NCBI RefSeq assembly: GCF_014397785.1
Contig: NZ_VZQQ01000024.1
Span: 1-64,000 of the forward strand
Source: Paraburkholderia podalyriae
GTDB lineage: Bacteria; Pseudomonadota; Gammaproteobacteria; Burkholderiales; Burkholderiaceae
Direction of reading: 5' to 3'
Length of the DNA stretch: 64,000 bases
This document shows positions 52,057 through 60,210 of this stretch, piece by piece. The notes under the pieces are model-generated. The model ran no database searches and was not told where the DNA came from. It saw only the letters and a list, made by a program, of their open reading frames with translations. The stretch's first letter is position 1. The number at the start of each line of letters is the position of its first letter. Position numbers and translations under genes: made by a program.

Positions 52057-53154
52057 TCAGCGAGCCCTAACAAACCGCCCAACGACTGTTTCGTCAGGCG
52101 CAAGCCCAAGGCCCGGCGCATCAGTCAGCGCGAACGTGTGTCCCTCGCGAATCGGCGAGAGGCCGATCAGTTGGCCTGCGGGCTCGACATAGTGGTATTC
52201 GACTTGCAACATGTCTTGATACGCAGTCGCGAGATGCAGCGTGGCAATGAATCCCGGACCGAAATACGGACTATGCGGCAGCACTCCGACCTTCGCATTG
52301 CGCGCGAGTGCGATGATATCGACGAACTCCGTGATGCCGCCCACCTTGGTCACGCTGGGTTGCAGATAGTCGACGGCCCCGGCCTGCACCGCCTGCGCGA
52401 ACTGGACGGCGGTGCACCAGTTTTCGCCAGCTGCAATCGGCACGCCGTGCTGGCGCAGGCCCGCGAGACGCGCGAAATCCTCGGGCGGGAAGATCGGCTC
52501 TTCGACCCATGAAAATCCGCCCAGCCTTTGCATGCGCGCGATGGCGCGAAGCGTTTGCTGGTCGTCCCACGCACAGTTGACGTCGACCGAGACGGGCGCG
52601 CGCCCGGCGATCTCCGCGTGCGCCGCTTCGATCACCGCGAGGTCGATCTCGTGCAGCTTGATGTCGCGATAGCCCTGATCGAGCGCTCGGCGGCACATCG
52701 CCGCCGTCGCCGCGCCGTCGCCGTAACGCACGAGGCTCGCATACGTCGACAGACGCGTGACTTCATCGCCGCCGAGCAGCTTCCACAGCGGTAGCTTCGC
52801 GCGTTTCGCGGCCAGATCCCACAAGGCCATGTCGACGCCGGAGATCGCGAACATGGTAATGCCGTAGCGGCCGAAGATATGCAAATGACGCTGCGTTTGC
52901 TGTGTCCATTCGGCAATCGATTCGATCGTCGCGCCTTCGGCCAGCGGTTTCACACGCGTGTCGACCACGCTGCGCACGGCGTCGGCGACAAAATAGCCGA
53001 ACGCCTCGCCCCACCCCACGTTGCCGTCGGTGTCTTCGACGCGAACCAGCACCGTTTCCAGCGACGTCCACGCCGAAGCAACGCCTCCGAGCGCATGGCG
53101 TCCGTCTTCAAATGGAATGTCGACGATCCGGGTCTCGACCGAGCGGATCTTCAT
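52057..53154 (-). CDS. Enolase-superfamily sugar-acid dehydratase
   Basis: A 365-residue protein of the mandelate racemase/muconate lactonising group. The capping domain (residues 1-125) is followed by the barrel. The active-site set is the K-x-H motif in YRDIKLHEID, metal ligands Asp in SVDVNCAWD, Glu in WVEEPIFPPED and Glu in PIAAGENWC, and the His of GVLPHSPYFGPG. This predicts Mg-dependent abstraction of an alpha proton and loss of water from an aldonate or aldarate. The ATG overlaps the stop of the dehydrogenase gene as ATGA. Last gene of the operon; galactarate/glucarate or a pentonate dehydratase are the main options. Confidence 0.85.
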   Translation of the reverse strand: MKIRSVETRIVDIPFEDGRHALGGVASAWTSLETVLVRVEDTDGNVGWGEAFGYFVADAVRSVVDTRVKPLAEGATIESIAEWTQQTQRHLHIFGRYGITMFAISGVDMALWDLAAKRAKLPLWKLLGGDEVTRLSTYASLVRYGDGAATAAMCRRALDQGYRDIKLHEIDLAVIEAAHAEIAGRAPVSVDVNCAWDDQQTLRAIARMQRLGGFSWVEEPIFPPEDFARLAGLRQHGVPIAAGENWCTAVQFAQAVQAGAVDYLQPSVTKVGGITEFVDIIALARNAKVGVLPHSPYFGPGFIATLHLATAYQDMLQVEYHYVEPAGQLIGLSPIREGHTFALTDAPGLGLAPDETVVGRFVRAR

Positions 53155-53951
53155 AGCGGCGATTTCACGATCAGCGGCTGCGGCACGTAGGGGCCGCCGA
53201 CGAAGTCTGGCCCGGCTGAAGCCGGCATCGCGTCACGGGCGACGAAATCAGGCGCCAGATTATCGAGCGCCGAATCCTGCGGCACATAGCCGAGCGCGAC
53301 GGCGCGCGCGTTGTCGAAGAACGGCGCGGGACAGCGCGACACGCCATAGACGATGTCGCTCTTGATGTCTTCGCTTTCCAAGCCGATGCGCACGAGTTGC
53401 GCTAGATCGCGGCCGCTTACCCAGATGTGCTGACGGCGGGCGTCGCTCACGCGATCATCTGCGTTGCCGATGCGGATCGACAGTGCCTTGATGCCGTGAC
53501 GGTGCGCGTAAAGCGCGCAGGCGGCCTCGCCGAACACCTTGCTGAGTGCATAGAAACCGTCGGGCGCGACGCTCGCATGGTCACCCGCGAAGCCGTCGAC
53601 GCGATGCTGGCCGAGCACATGATGGCTGCTCGCAAACACGAAACGCCGGACGCCGTACTCGACGCACGCATCGAGCAGATACAGCTGCGCGCGATAGTTC
53701 GCATCGAGGGTCGCCTCGAAGTCGATGTCGAGGCTATAAGCGCACGCCAGATGCAGGATGCCGTCGACGCCTTGTGCGACGCGCCGCACCACTTCCCGAT
53801 CGGTAATACTGCCGACGATCGCGGTTTCGTTAGCCGCGAGGTCAGTGGCCTCGCGCAGGTCGAGCAGTCGCATGTTGTAATGCTCGCGCAGCCATGGGCG
53901 CACGCGGGTCGCGACGCCGCCGGCCGCGCCGGTCACCAGAAGGGTTTTCAT
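53151..53951 (-). CDS. NAD-dependent sugar/uronate dehydrogenase-like (SDR)
   Basis: A 266-residue extended SDR: MKTLLVTGAAGGVATRVRPW nucleotide motif, DGILHLACAYS, SSHHVLG and the YxxxK pair in DGFYALSKVFGEAACALYA, followed by SIRIGNADDR. Length and sequence flavour match uronate dehydrogenase (Udh), which oxidises galacturonate or glucuronate to the aldaro-lactone with NAD. In this operon the product would pass to a lactonase, the dehydratase and the KGSA dehydrogenase. Another NAD-dependent aldose or sugar-acid dehydrogenase is possible. Confidence 0.78.
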   Translation of the reverse strand: MKTLLVTGAAGGVATRVRPWLREHYNMRLLDLREATDLAANETAIVGSITDREVVRRVAQGVDGILHLACAYSLDIDFEATLDANYRAQLYLLDACVEYGVRRFVFASSHHVLGQHRVDGFAGDHASVAPDGFYALSKVFGEAACALYAHRHGIKALSIRIGNADDRVSDARRQHIWVSGRDLAQLVRIGLESEDIKSDIVYGVSRCPAPFFDNARAVALGYVPQDSALDNLAPDFVARDAMPASAGPDFVGGPYVPQPLIVKSPL

Positions 53952-53970
53952 CGGAATACATTGTCCTGGT

Positions 53971-54264
53971 TCAGCGGGTGTAGTCGCAGGCGACCCACTC
54001 GAAGTAAGTCTTCAGATCGGCGATGAGCGCCTGATGCGCGGGATGCGGCAGGTAGCGCTCGACCGCCTCCGAGTCGTCGAACGTCGCTTCGAGCAGATAG
54101 TCCCAGCAGATCGGCCGCGCAAGCTCGTTCGCAGAAATGCGCCACGCGCGGATGAAGTCGATCTCGCCTTCGAGATTGCGCATGCGTTCGACCAGCGTCG
54201 CTTCGCGCTGCGCGTCTTCGGCGATATGGGGCAAGCGGCGAAACATCACGACGTGCTGCATCAT
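53971..54264 (-). CDS. Dabb-domain (stress-responsive A/B barrel) protein
   Basis: A 97-residue ferredoxin-like barrel protein: MMQHVVMFRRLPHIAEDAQR, IRAWRISANELARPICWDYL, TFDDSEAVERYLPHPAHQAL and YFEWVACDYTR fit the Dabb family. Members are small dimeric proteins; some are enzymes on polyketide- or sugar-derived intermediates, most are uncharacterised. The ATG overlaps the stop of the aldehyde dehydrogenase gene as ATGA. Its tight place in the operon argues for a step in the same pathway. Confidence 0.75.
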   Translation of the reverse strand: MMQHVVMFRRLPHIAEDAQREATLVERMRNLEGEIDFIRAWRISANELARPICWDYLLEATFDDSEAVERYLPHPAHQALIADLKTYFEWVACDYTR

Positions 54265-55715
54265 ACCGTGGCTCCTCCATGGTTGGCGTCGATCGCCCAG
54301 GGGGGCGCGTCCTGCAACGCGACGGGCCGCAAAAAGCGCTCGATCGCGGCGTAACCGACCGACGTGGTCTGCGGCTGCGTCGACGCGGGCCACGGCCCGC
54401 CGTGCTGCTGCGCGTCGCACACCGCGACGCCGGTCGGCACGCCGCGGAACAGCACACGCCCTGCGATGCGCTGTGCCACCGCGGCGAGCGCGCGATTCGC
54501 GGCAGTGTCGGCCTCGGCGCCCCATAGCGTGACGGTCAACGTACCTTCCACCGCCGTCAGCACGTCGAGCACGTCCGCGTCGTGACGAGCCCTCACGACC
54601 AGCGCGGCCGGGCCGAACATTTCCTCATGCAACGCGGCATTCGCCACGAACGACTGCGCGTCGATCTCGAAGAGGCGCGGCGTTGGCGGATGGCCGGCGG
54701 CGGAGCCAGCTTGCGCGGCGAGACGCGTCACTACGCCGGGCTGCGCTGCAATGTGTTCGGTTGCTTTTTCGAAGCCGCAGTGCATCGCTGGTGTGAGCAT
54801 CGCGTGGGTCCTCTGCGCGGCGAGCGAGCGCGCGAGCGCTTCCACAAATCGCGTGCCGGTTCCGTCGTCGCGAACCACGATCACGCCGGGGCTGGTGCAG
54901 AACTGGCCGCAGCCAAGCGCGATCGAAGCCGCGAGCGTGGCGGCGGGCGTTTCGACCTCTTGCGCGAGCGCCTGCGGCGTTACGACGAGCGGATTGACAG
55001 AGCCGAGTTCGCCGTAGAACGGTATCGGGCATGCACGCGCATTCGCCGCTTTCCACAACGCCACGCCGCCTTGATACGAACCGGTGAAGGCCACCGCGCC
55101 CACGTCGGGATGACTCACGAGGCGCACTGCGGCTTCGCGCGACGCCTGATCGACGAAGCCGATCACGCCTTCGGGCAGCCCCTGCTCGCGCAGCACGCCG
55201 GCCGCTAGCGCATGCACACGGCGCGACAACTCCGGATGGCCCGAATGCGGCTTGATGATCACAACGCAACCCGCCGCGAGCGCCGACGCAGTGTCGCCAC
55301 CCAGCACCGAGAACGCGAAGGGAAAGTTGCTCGCGGAGAACATCGCGACGGGACCGAGCGGCGCGAACATGCGGGTCAGATGCGGACGGCCTGCGGGCGG
55401 TGCGCCGGCAACGGCAGCGTTGTCGACGATGCGCGCAGCGATGCCTGCGTCGAGGCGATCCGCGAATCCGCGCAGCTGGAACGCAGTACGGGCGAGTTCG
55501 CCGTTCAGACGCCCGGCACCGAGCGACGTCTCCTCGTCGGCGAGCGCGATCAGTGGCGCGGCGTCACGCTCCAGCGCATCGGCCAGACCGCGCAGGAGTG
55601 CGCTGCGTACCGCATGCCGCGCGGCCGCGTAGGCCGCCTGCGCTTCGTGTGAGCGCGCGACGACGGAGTCGATCGCAGCGAACTCAGAGATTGCTGCTTC
55701 AAGCACGGCGCTCAC
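54261..55715 (-). CDS. 2-oxoglutarate-semialdehyde (2,5-dioxovalerate) dehydrogenase
   Basis: A 484-residue aldehyde dehydrogenase of the KGSADH type. The subfamily marker ASNFPFAFSVLGGDTASALA, then KPHSGHPELSRRVHALA, FTGSYQGGVAL, the Glu in YGELGSVNP and the nucleophile Cys in LGCGQFCTSPGVIVV are present. It oxidises alpha-ketoglutaric semialdehyde to 2-oxoglutarate, the last step of oxidative hexuronate, aldarate and pentose routes. The GTG at 55715 has GGAGGAG 5-6 bases ahead and overlaps the preceding stop as GTGA. It anchors the functional reading of the whole operon. Confidence 0.88.
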   Translation of the reverse strand: MSAVLEAAISEFAAIDSVVARSHEAQAAYAAARHAVRSALLRGLADALERDAAPLIALADEETSLGAGRLNGELARTAFQLRGFADRLDAGIAARIVDNAAVAGAPPAGRPHLTRMFAPLGPVAMFSASNFPFAFSVLGGDTASALAAGCVVIIKPHSGHPELSRRVHALAAGVLREQGLPEGVIGFVDQASREAAVRLVSHPDVGAVAFTGSYQGGVALWKAANARACPIPFYGELGSVNPLVVTPQALAQEVETPAATLAASIALGCGQFCTSPGVIVVRDDGTGTRFVEALARSLAAQRTHAMLTPAMHCGFEKATEHIAAQPGVVTRLAAQAGSAAGHPPTPRLFEIDAQSFVANAALHEEMFGPAALVVRARHDADVLDVLTAVEGTLTVTLWGAEADTAANRALAAVAQRIAGRVLFRGVPTGVAVCDAQQHGGPWPASTQPQTTSVGYAAIERFLRPVALQDAPPWAIDANHGGATV

Positions 55716-56200
55716 GACTGCTCCTCCGTTTTCGCGTTCGCCGGCTGCGTGGTTTGCGCCTTCAGGTGGTAACCGCGTTCGTGGTAGTCGAATGCAACGA
55801 GTTCGTTGATCGCGACGCCCTTGTCGGCGGGCGACGCGTAATAGGCCCGAATCTCCTTGATGCGGCAAGTGTCACGATCGAACACATACCATTCATCGCC
55901 GCGCAGCGCGGTGCCGAGCTTTGTCTTCCAGTGCGTCCACTCGATCACAGCTTCGGCGGAGTCGTGCGACACGAGGATTTTCTCGATGGTCCATTGCGAG
56001 CCCAACTCGGCGACGCACCATTGCCACTTCCGCGCGATCGTGTTGGCGCTGCGCCACGGCACGTCGGGCAGGCCAGCGGGGAAATAATGCACGGCGTCAG
56101 GCGTGAAGCACGACACGAGCTTGTCGTAATCGGCTTCGTTGCAGGCGTCGAAGTAGCGGCGAATGAGTGCCGCGTAGCGGTCCTGATCGGAATGGGTCAT
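55712..56200 (-). CDS. NTF2-like (SnoaL-type) protein
   Basis: A 162-residue protein of the NTF2/SnoaL fold: YAALIRRYFDACNEADYDKL, FTPDAVHYFPAGLPDVPW, KILVSHDSAEAVIEWTHWKT and the cone-forming C-terminal strands CRIKEIRAYY. Family members are small cavity proteins acting as isomerases, dehydratases or cyclases, or as binding proteins. ATG 56200 has GGAGGAG 9 bases ahead. It is the first gene of the catabolic operon, directly behind the IclR-type operator at 56342. It could provide a dehydratase or isomerase step that the operon otherwise lacks; this is inference. Confidence 0.75.
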   Translation of the reverse strand: MTHSDQDRYAALIRRYFDACNEADYDKLVSCFTPDAVHYFPAGLPDVPWRSANTIARKWQWCVAELGSQWTIEKILVSHDSAEAVIEWTHWKTKLGTALRGDEWYVFDRDTCRIKEIRAYYASPADKGVAINELVAFDYHERGYHLKAQTTQPANAKTEEQS

Positions 56201-56341
56201 CAGTGATGCTCCTCCTGGTGGAAGTTCGCGCGCGAGTCGCGCCAGACATGGCACGTGCGATACGCTGAACTGAGTGTGGTCACCAGTTTAGTGGCGCATC
56301 GATGCGGATTTCGGACCGCGAGAGACGCGCCAGCGACGCGA

Positions 56342-56358
56342 GTTCCACCTTATGGAAC
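56342..56358. promoter_or_regulatory. IclR-type operator, site 2 (catabolic operon)
   Basis: GTTCCA-CCTTA-TGGAAC, a perfect 6-5-6 inverted repeat, 141 bases upstream of the NTF2-like gene start and 22 bases beyond the end of the epimerase gene. It probably controls a promoter internal to the minus-strand run. Confidence 0.7.
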
Positions 56359-56379
56359 CGGACGCTATCGCGCGTCCCG

Positions 56380-57276
56380 TCAGCGATTTGGTTCCCAAGC
56401 TAGCGTGAGCTGCGCTGCGAACACTTCGCCCGGCGCGAGCACCTTCAGGCCGGTCCCCTCGATGCCGCGAGCGGCGAGATTGAAACCGTTCGCAACGTGA
56501 GTCACTGGCTCGACGCAGAAATACGGCGCACCCCGCGGCGCGAACGCAACGAGATGCGTGAACGGCGCGGCAGCCGTGATGAGCAAGGTGCCTCTGCGGC
56601 GCTCCAGCGTTCCGTTTCCGTCCCATTCGCTGGCATAGATCGCGCAATCGCCCGCTTCGCAATCGCCGCGCGTCAGCGAAGTCGATTGCGAACTCGGCCG
56701 CGTGCGACCGGTCGGCAGGAACGCGGCATCGAGTTCCCAACGCCGCAGTGCATCGAAGCGCAGCGTCGAATCCGCGTCGATCGCGAGAAACGGATGCCAG
56801 CCGAGGCCGGCCGGCATCGGGCTGTCACCTTCGTTGCGAAGTGTGAACGACACGTCGAGTGCGTTCGCACGCAGCGCGAAGGTCATGCCTGCTTCGAACG
56901 GCCACGGCCAATGCCCGCATGCGCGCTCGCGCAGCGACATTTTCGCGTGCCGGGAATCGTGCGCCAGCACTTGCCATGCGCAGCTTTGCGCGTGCCCATG
57001 CAACGTGTTCGGCAAATCCAGAGGATGCGGTGTGAGTGCGTGAATTTTGCCGTCGAAGGCAAGGCGTGAATCGGCGATCCGGTTGGAGTACGGTATCAAC
57101 GGGTAGGCGCCCGCTTTGGGCCAGCCATGCTCGGGCGCGCGCCATACGCCGAGGGGCATGACGAGATCGGTGTCGCCATCGAGCGCCTTCAGGCGGCACA
57201 TACGTGCGCCCAGTTGTGGCGCGATTTCGGCCTGCAGCGTGCCGTTTGAAAGCAGAAGACGGGATGATTCGGTCAT
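56380..57276 (-). CDS. Aldose 1-epimerase family protein (mutarotase)
   Basis: A 298-residue galactose-mutarotase-like enzyme: PLIPYSNRIADSRLAFDG (substrate Arg), the TLHGHAQSCAW His motif, PAGLGWHPFLA with the second His, and PYFCVEPVTHVANGFN with the catalytic Glu region. It interconverts alpha and beta anomers of an aldose or uronate in the cytosol, so supplying the anomer required by the dehydrogenase. The gene lies 30 bases after the IclR-SMP30 gene on the same strand. The ribosome-binding site is weak. Confidence 0.85.
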   Translation of the reverse strand: MTESSRLLLSNGTLQAEIAPQLGARMCRLKALDGDTDLVMPLGVWRAPEHGWPKAGAYPLIPYSNRIADSRLAFDGKIHALTPHPLDLPNTLHGHAQSCAWQVLAHDSRHAKMSLRERACGHWPWPFEAGMTFALRANALDVSFTLRNEGDSPMPAGLGWHPFLAIDADSTLRFDALRRWELDAAFLPTGRTRPSSQSTSLTRGDCEAGDCAIYASEWDGNGTLERRRGTLLITAAAPFTHLVAFAPRGAPYFCVEPVTHVANGFNLAARGIEGTGLKVLAPGEVFAAQLTLAWEPNR

Positions 57277-57306
57277 GGTAAAGAGACTGGAAAGAAATGC
57301 GTGATG

Positions 57307-58905
57307 TCAGGCGTCGAACTCCAAGCGCAGCAGATGGCCCGAGAGCGGCGCGCCTGCCAGCGATTCGATCGACTGATGATTGCGGTCGCTCGTGATATAG
57401 AGCGACGCGCGGCCGGCATCGCCGGGAACGAATGCAAGGCCGGTGGGCGCCGCGACCGGCAGGCTGACGACGCGCTCGAGCGCACCGTCCGCGCCGAAGC
57501 GCATGAGGCTCCAGCCGTCACGCAGCGCGGTCCAGATGCCACCGGTGTCGTCGAGTGCGACGCCCGAAAGGCGGCCCGAACCGGGTGGCATCGATGCAAA
57601 GCGGCGCACGTTCGACGAACCGCGCCGAAGCATGTAGAGCGTGCCCGACGCGGACGCGGCGGCGTAGGCGGTCACTCCGTCGGCGGACCACGTCAACGAA
57701 TCGATCTTTTCGCTGAACTTCCACACGGCCTCGAAGCGCTGGACGTCGGTGATGAAGCCGAGATGGCCTGAATTGCCGGTCTCGAACCACGCCCATGTGC
57801 GGCCTGCGGCGTCCGTACCCAGCAACGTGATGTCCGGGTCGTTCCACACGCTCGAACCTTCATGCGCGGTCAGTGTGTCGTCATCGGCGAGAATCAGATG
57901 GCGGCCCGCCTGCGCGATCAGCAAACCTTCGGGTCGCAGTTGCAGGCCGACGATCGGGGCATCGAGCCCGCATACCATGCGCTCCCGCGCGCTAGTGGGC
58001 CCGGGCGTGAATGCATGAAGCGCAGGCGCGAGTGTGTCGGCCCAGAAGAGTGTGCCGCGCGCGGCCGACCAGACCGGAAACGCGCCATGGAACGCCCACC
58101 CGCTGCTCACTGCGCCGACCTCGTCGGCTTCCGCGCGGCTCGCGTGCGATTGCAACTGTGCGCCCACGCGGCGCGCCGCGTCGGCCAGTTCCGGCCCAAG
58201 CAGTTCGAGCCGCGCGAGCGACATGCGGAACGCCGGACCCGCCACGCTCAACGCCCCGCGCACGCGCCCTTCGTTATCGACGATCGGCGCGGCGACGCAG
58301 CGCACTCCCGGGACAATCTCTTCGTCGTCGATTGCGTAGCCGCGTGCTGCCGTGATGCGCAACTCGACCTGCAACCGGCGGCGGTCGGTGATAGTGCGCG
58401 GCGTGAGCGCCGTCATCGTTACGCCGCGCAACAGCGTGTCGCGTTCGTCGCGCGGCATGCACGACAGGATTGCCTTGCCCTGCCCCGTGCAATAGATCGG
58501 CTTGCTACGGCCGAGCGCCGCCGCCGAGCGCTGCGAATGCGCGCCATCGCATCGTTCGAGCGAGATGACTTCGCTGCCGTCGAGCGCGGCAAGGTAAGTG
58601 GTTTCGCCAGTGAGATCGCGAAGCGTGCGCAACTCCGGCGTCGCGGCCGCGACGAGGTCAGGCATCAGATACGAATTGCGCACCAGTTCCAGATAGCGGA
58701 ATCCGAGCCGGTATACGCGATGCGTGGCATCGCGCCGCAGCAAGCCGTGCTCAATCAGCGTCGCGAGAATGCGATACAGCGTGGTCTTAGGCAAACCCGC
58801 GGATTCGAGCAGATCCGCGTTCGACAAGCCATACGGTGTCGCGCCGACCATTTCGAGCACCGTGAGCGCCTTCGAGAGTGCTGCGGTTCCGTCTCCTGTA
58901 GCCAT
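57307..58905 (-). CDS. IclR regulator fused to SMP-30/gluconolactonase-like domain
   Basis: A 532-residue two-part protein. Residues ~8-70 are the IclR winged helix (ALSKALTVLEMVGATPYGLS..GLPKTTLYRILATL). Residues ~80-250 are the IclR effector domain (GQGKAILSCMPRDERDTLL, GYAIDDEEIVPGVRCVAAPI). From ~270 to the end is a six-bladed propeller like SMP-30/gluconolactonase (WNDPDITLLGTDAAGRTWAW, GVALDDTGGIWTALRDGW, PTGLAFVPGDAGRASLYITS). The first metal-ligand Glu of the EGPVW motif is replaced (GAFPVWSAARG), so the propeller may sense a lactone rather than cleave it. ATG 58905 follows AAGGTGGAAAT, which lies inside operator site 3, implying autoregulation. Confidence 0.88.
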   Translation of the reverse strand: MATGDGTAALSKALTVLEMVGATPYGLSNADLLESAGLPKTTLYRILATLIEHGLLRRDATHRVYRLGFRYLELVRNSYLMPDLVAAATPELRTLRDLTGETTYLAALDGSEVISLERCDGAHSQRSAAALGRSKPIYCTGQGKAILSCMPRDERDTLLRGVTMTALTPRTITDRRRLQVELRITAARGYAIDDEEIVPGVRCVAAPIVDNEGRVRGALSVAGPAFRMSLARLELLGPELADAARRVGAQLQSHASRAEADEVGAVSSGWAFHGAFPVWSAARGTLFWADTLAPALHAFTPGPTSARERMVCGLDAPIVGLQLRPEGLLIAQAGRHLILADDDTLTAHEGSSVWNDPDITLLGTDAAGRTWAWFETGNSGHLGFITDVQRFEAVWKFSEKIDSLTWSADGVTAYAAASASGTLYMLRRGSSNVRRFASMPPGSGRLSGVALDDTGGIWTALRDGWSLMRFGADGALERVVSLPVAAPTGLAFVPGDAGRASLYITSDRNHQSIESLAGAPLSGHLLRLEFDA

Positions 58906-58907
58906 AT

Positions 58908-58922
58908 TTCCACCTTTTGGAA
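58908..58922. promoter_or_regulatory. IclR-type operator, site 3 (over the regulator's own RBS)
   Basis: TTCCA-CCTTT-TGGAA, the same spacing as the other sites with 5-bp arms. It covers the ribosome-binding site region of the IclR-SMP30 gene and so fits autorepression. Confidence 0.6.
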
Positions 58923-59010
58923 TTCGCGGGTCTGCGCGTGCCGCACGCTCCGTCGACACCTGCGACTTTAGCAGTAGGATCGGCTTCATTGGAGCGCTGA
59001 CATGCCTCCA

Positions 59011-59027
59011 GTTCCATATACTGGAAC
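59011..59027. promoter_or_regulatory. IclR-type operator, site 4 (RraA-like gene)
   Basis: GTTCCA-TATAC-TGGAAC, a perfect inverted repeat 41 bases before the RraA-like gene and about 105 bases from the divergent regulator gene. Confidence 0.7.
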
Positions 59028-59067
59028 CAGCCCGCCACTTCTCTCTTCTATCGTTAAGGAAAGCGCA

Positions 59068-59880
59068 ATGACACTTCATGCCTACGCCGAGGGTCTCGAC
59101 CGTGAAACCACACGCAGCGCCGAGGTCAGCGACGCCACGCTCGCGCGCCTCGCGAAAGTCAGCAGCGGCTCGCTGACGACGCAACTCTTCAAGCGCGGTT
59201 TTCGCCAACCGGCGCTGGTCGGCCTCAAGGCAGTCAATCACGAGGTCCAGCCGTTCGCGGGCCGCGCCTTCACGATGCGCTTCATTCCGGCGCGGGAGGA
59301 CATCGACACCTACGGCACGATGACGACGCGCCCGAACGCCGACAATCTGCAATGGCAGGGTGTCGAACAGGTTCGCGAAGGCGACGTGCTCGTGATCGAC
59401 AGCCGCGATGATCCCCGCGCAGCGTCGGCGGGCAATATCCTGGTGACACGCCTGCTCGCCCGCGGCGCGCGCGCCATCGTGACAGACGGCGCACTGCGCG
59501 ACGGAAGCGAAATCGCGAAAATGCCGTTGCCGGCGTACTCGCGTGAAATCACCGCAACGACGCGCATTTCGTATCACCACGTTGCCGATCTGCAGGTGCC
59601 GATCGGCTGCGCGGGCGTGGCCGTGTATCCGGGTGACGTCATCGTTGGTGACGCAGACGGACTGACTCTCGTCCCCGCTCATCTCGCGGAAGAACTCGCC
59701 GACATCTGCGAAAAGCAGGACGACATCGAGACCTATCTGGGGCTGCGAATTGCCGCGGGCGAGGCGCTGTGGGGCGTGTATCCGCCGAGCCAGCAGACCT
59801 ATGCCGATTACGAGGCATGGGCGGCAGGTGGCCGCAAGGAGATCAAGCCGTTGCTGCAAGTCGAGCGAGGTTCAGTCTGA
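59068..59880 (+). CDS. RraA-like aldolase/dehydratase family protein
   Basis: A 270-residue protein of the RraA/HMG-aldolase fold. The key motif is GARAIVTDGALRDGSEIAKM with the conserved Asp-Gly and Arg-Asp, and GCAGVAVYPGDVIVGDADGL closes the domain. Many RraA-like proteins are metal-dependent aldolases or oxaloacetate decarboxylases acting on 2-keto acids rather than RNase E inhibitors. AGGAAA lies 4-8 bases before the ATG. It is divergent from the IclR-SMP30 gene and shares its operators, so it probably acts on a keto-deoxy acid of the same pathway. Confidence 0.82.
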   Translation: MTLHAYAEGLDRETTRSAEVSDATLARLAKVSSGSLTTQLFKRGFRQPALVGLKAVNHEVQPFAGRAFTMRFIPAREDIDTYGTMTTRPNADNLQWQGVEQVREGDVLVIDSRDDPRAASAGNILVTRLLARGARAIVTDGALRDGSEIAKMPLPAYSREITATTRISYHHVADLQVPIGCAGVAVYPGDVIVGDADGLTLVPAHLAEELADICEKQDDIETYLGLRIAAGEALWGVYPPSQQTYADYEAWAAGGRKEIKPLLQVERGSV

Positions 59881-59896
59881 AGGAGGACGCATCCGC

Positions 59897-59930
59897 GTGC
59901 AGGTAGTGCACCTGCACCCCTTCGGGGGTT
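59897..59930 (+). terminator. Double hairpin after RraA-like gene
   Basis: GTGCAGGT-AGTGC-ACCTGCAC is a perfect 8-bp stem, followed at once by a CCCC-TTCG-GGGG stem with a stable tetraloop. No U-run follows, so termination strength is uncertain; it may protect the 3' end. Confidence 0.45.
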
Positions 59931-60004
59931 CGCTTGATAACCGGCCGCTGTCTCGTGCGACCGGCATACGCAGCACGTGCTTCCTGGCTCCGGACAACGC
60001 GTTA

Positions 60005-60210
60005 TCACGCGATCTGCTGAACCCACTGGCAGGCGCTTCCAACGGATCCGAGAAATACTGCGTGACGCGAATGACCTTGCCATTGCAGAACTCCATAATG
60101 CTTACGGTGTAAGCGTCCGGACGGCCGGCATCGAACCCTCGCAAATCCCCGTACCCGGTTCCCCAGCGATAATGATCGCATCGCCGGTGCAGACTTTTTG
60201 CGCGAATGCG
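60005..60210 (-). pseudogene. NTF2-like protein 3' remnant
   Basis: One frame reads GRPDAYTVSIMEFCNGKVIR followed by VTQYFSDPLEAPA; a shifted frame then ends CQWVQQIA and a stop. This is the usual C-terminus of small SnoaL-like proteins ('YTVSIMEFRDGKV..ETQYFADPFEAP..W..QWVE'). A frameshift near 60040 and the missing front half make it a remnant, unrelated in detail to the intact NTF2-like gene at 55712. Confidence 0.55.

Noticed and set aside
57862..58971. 369-codon plus-strand open frame opposite the IclR-SMP30 gene
   Set aside because: Arg-rich shadow frame; the minus strand carries the conserved protein with proper motifs and ribosome-binding site.
58908..59859. N-terminal extension of about 318 codons for the IclR-SMP30 protein (start at 59859)
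   Set aside because: The extension is antisense to the RraA-like gene. The ATG at 58905 has a good ribosome-binding site and begins just before the IclR domain.
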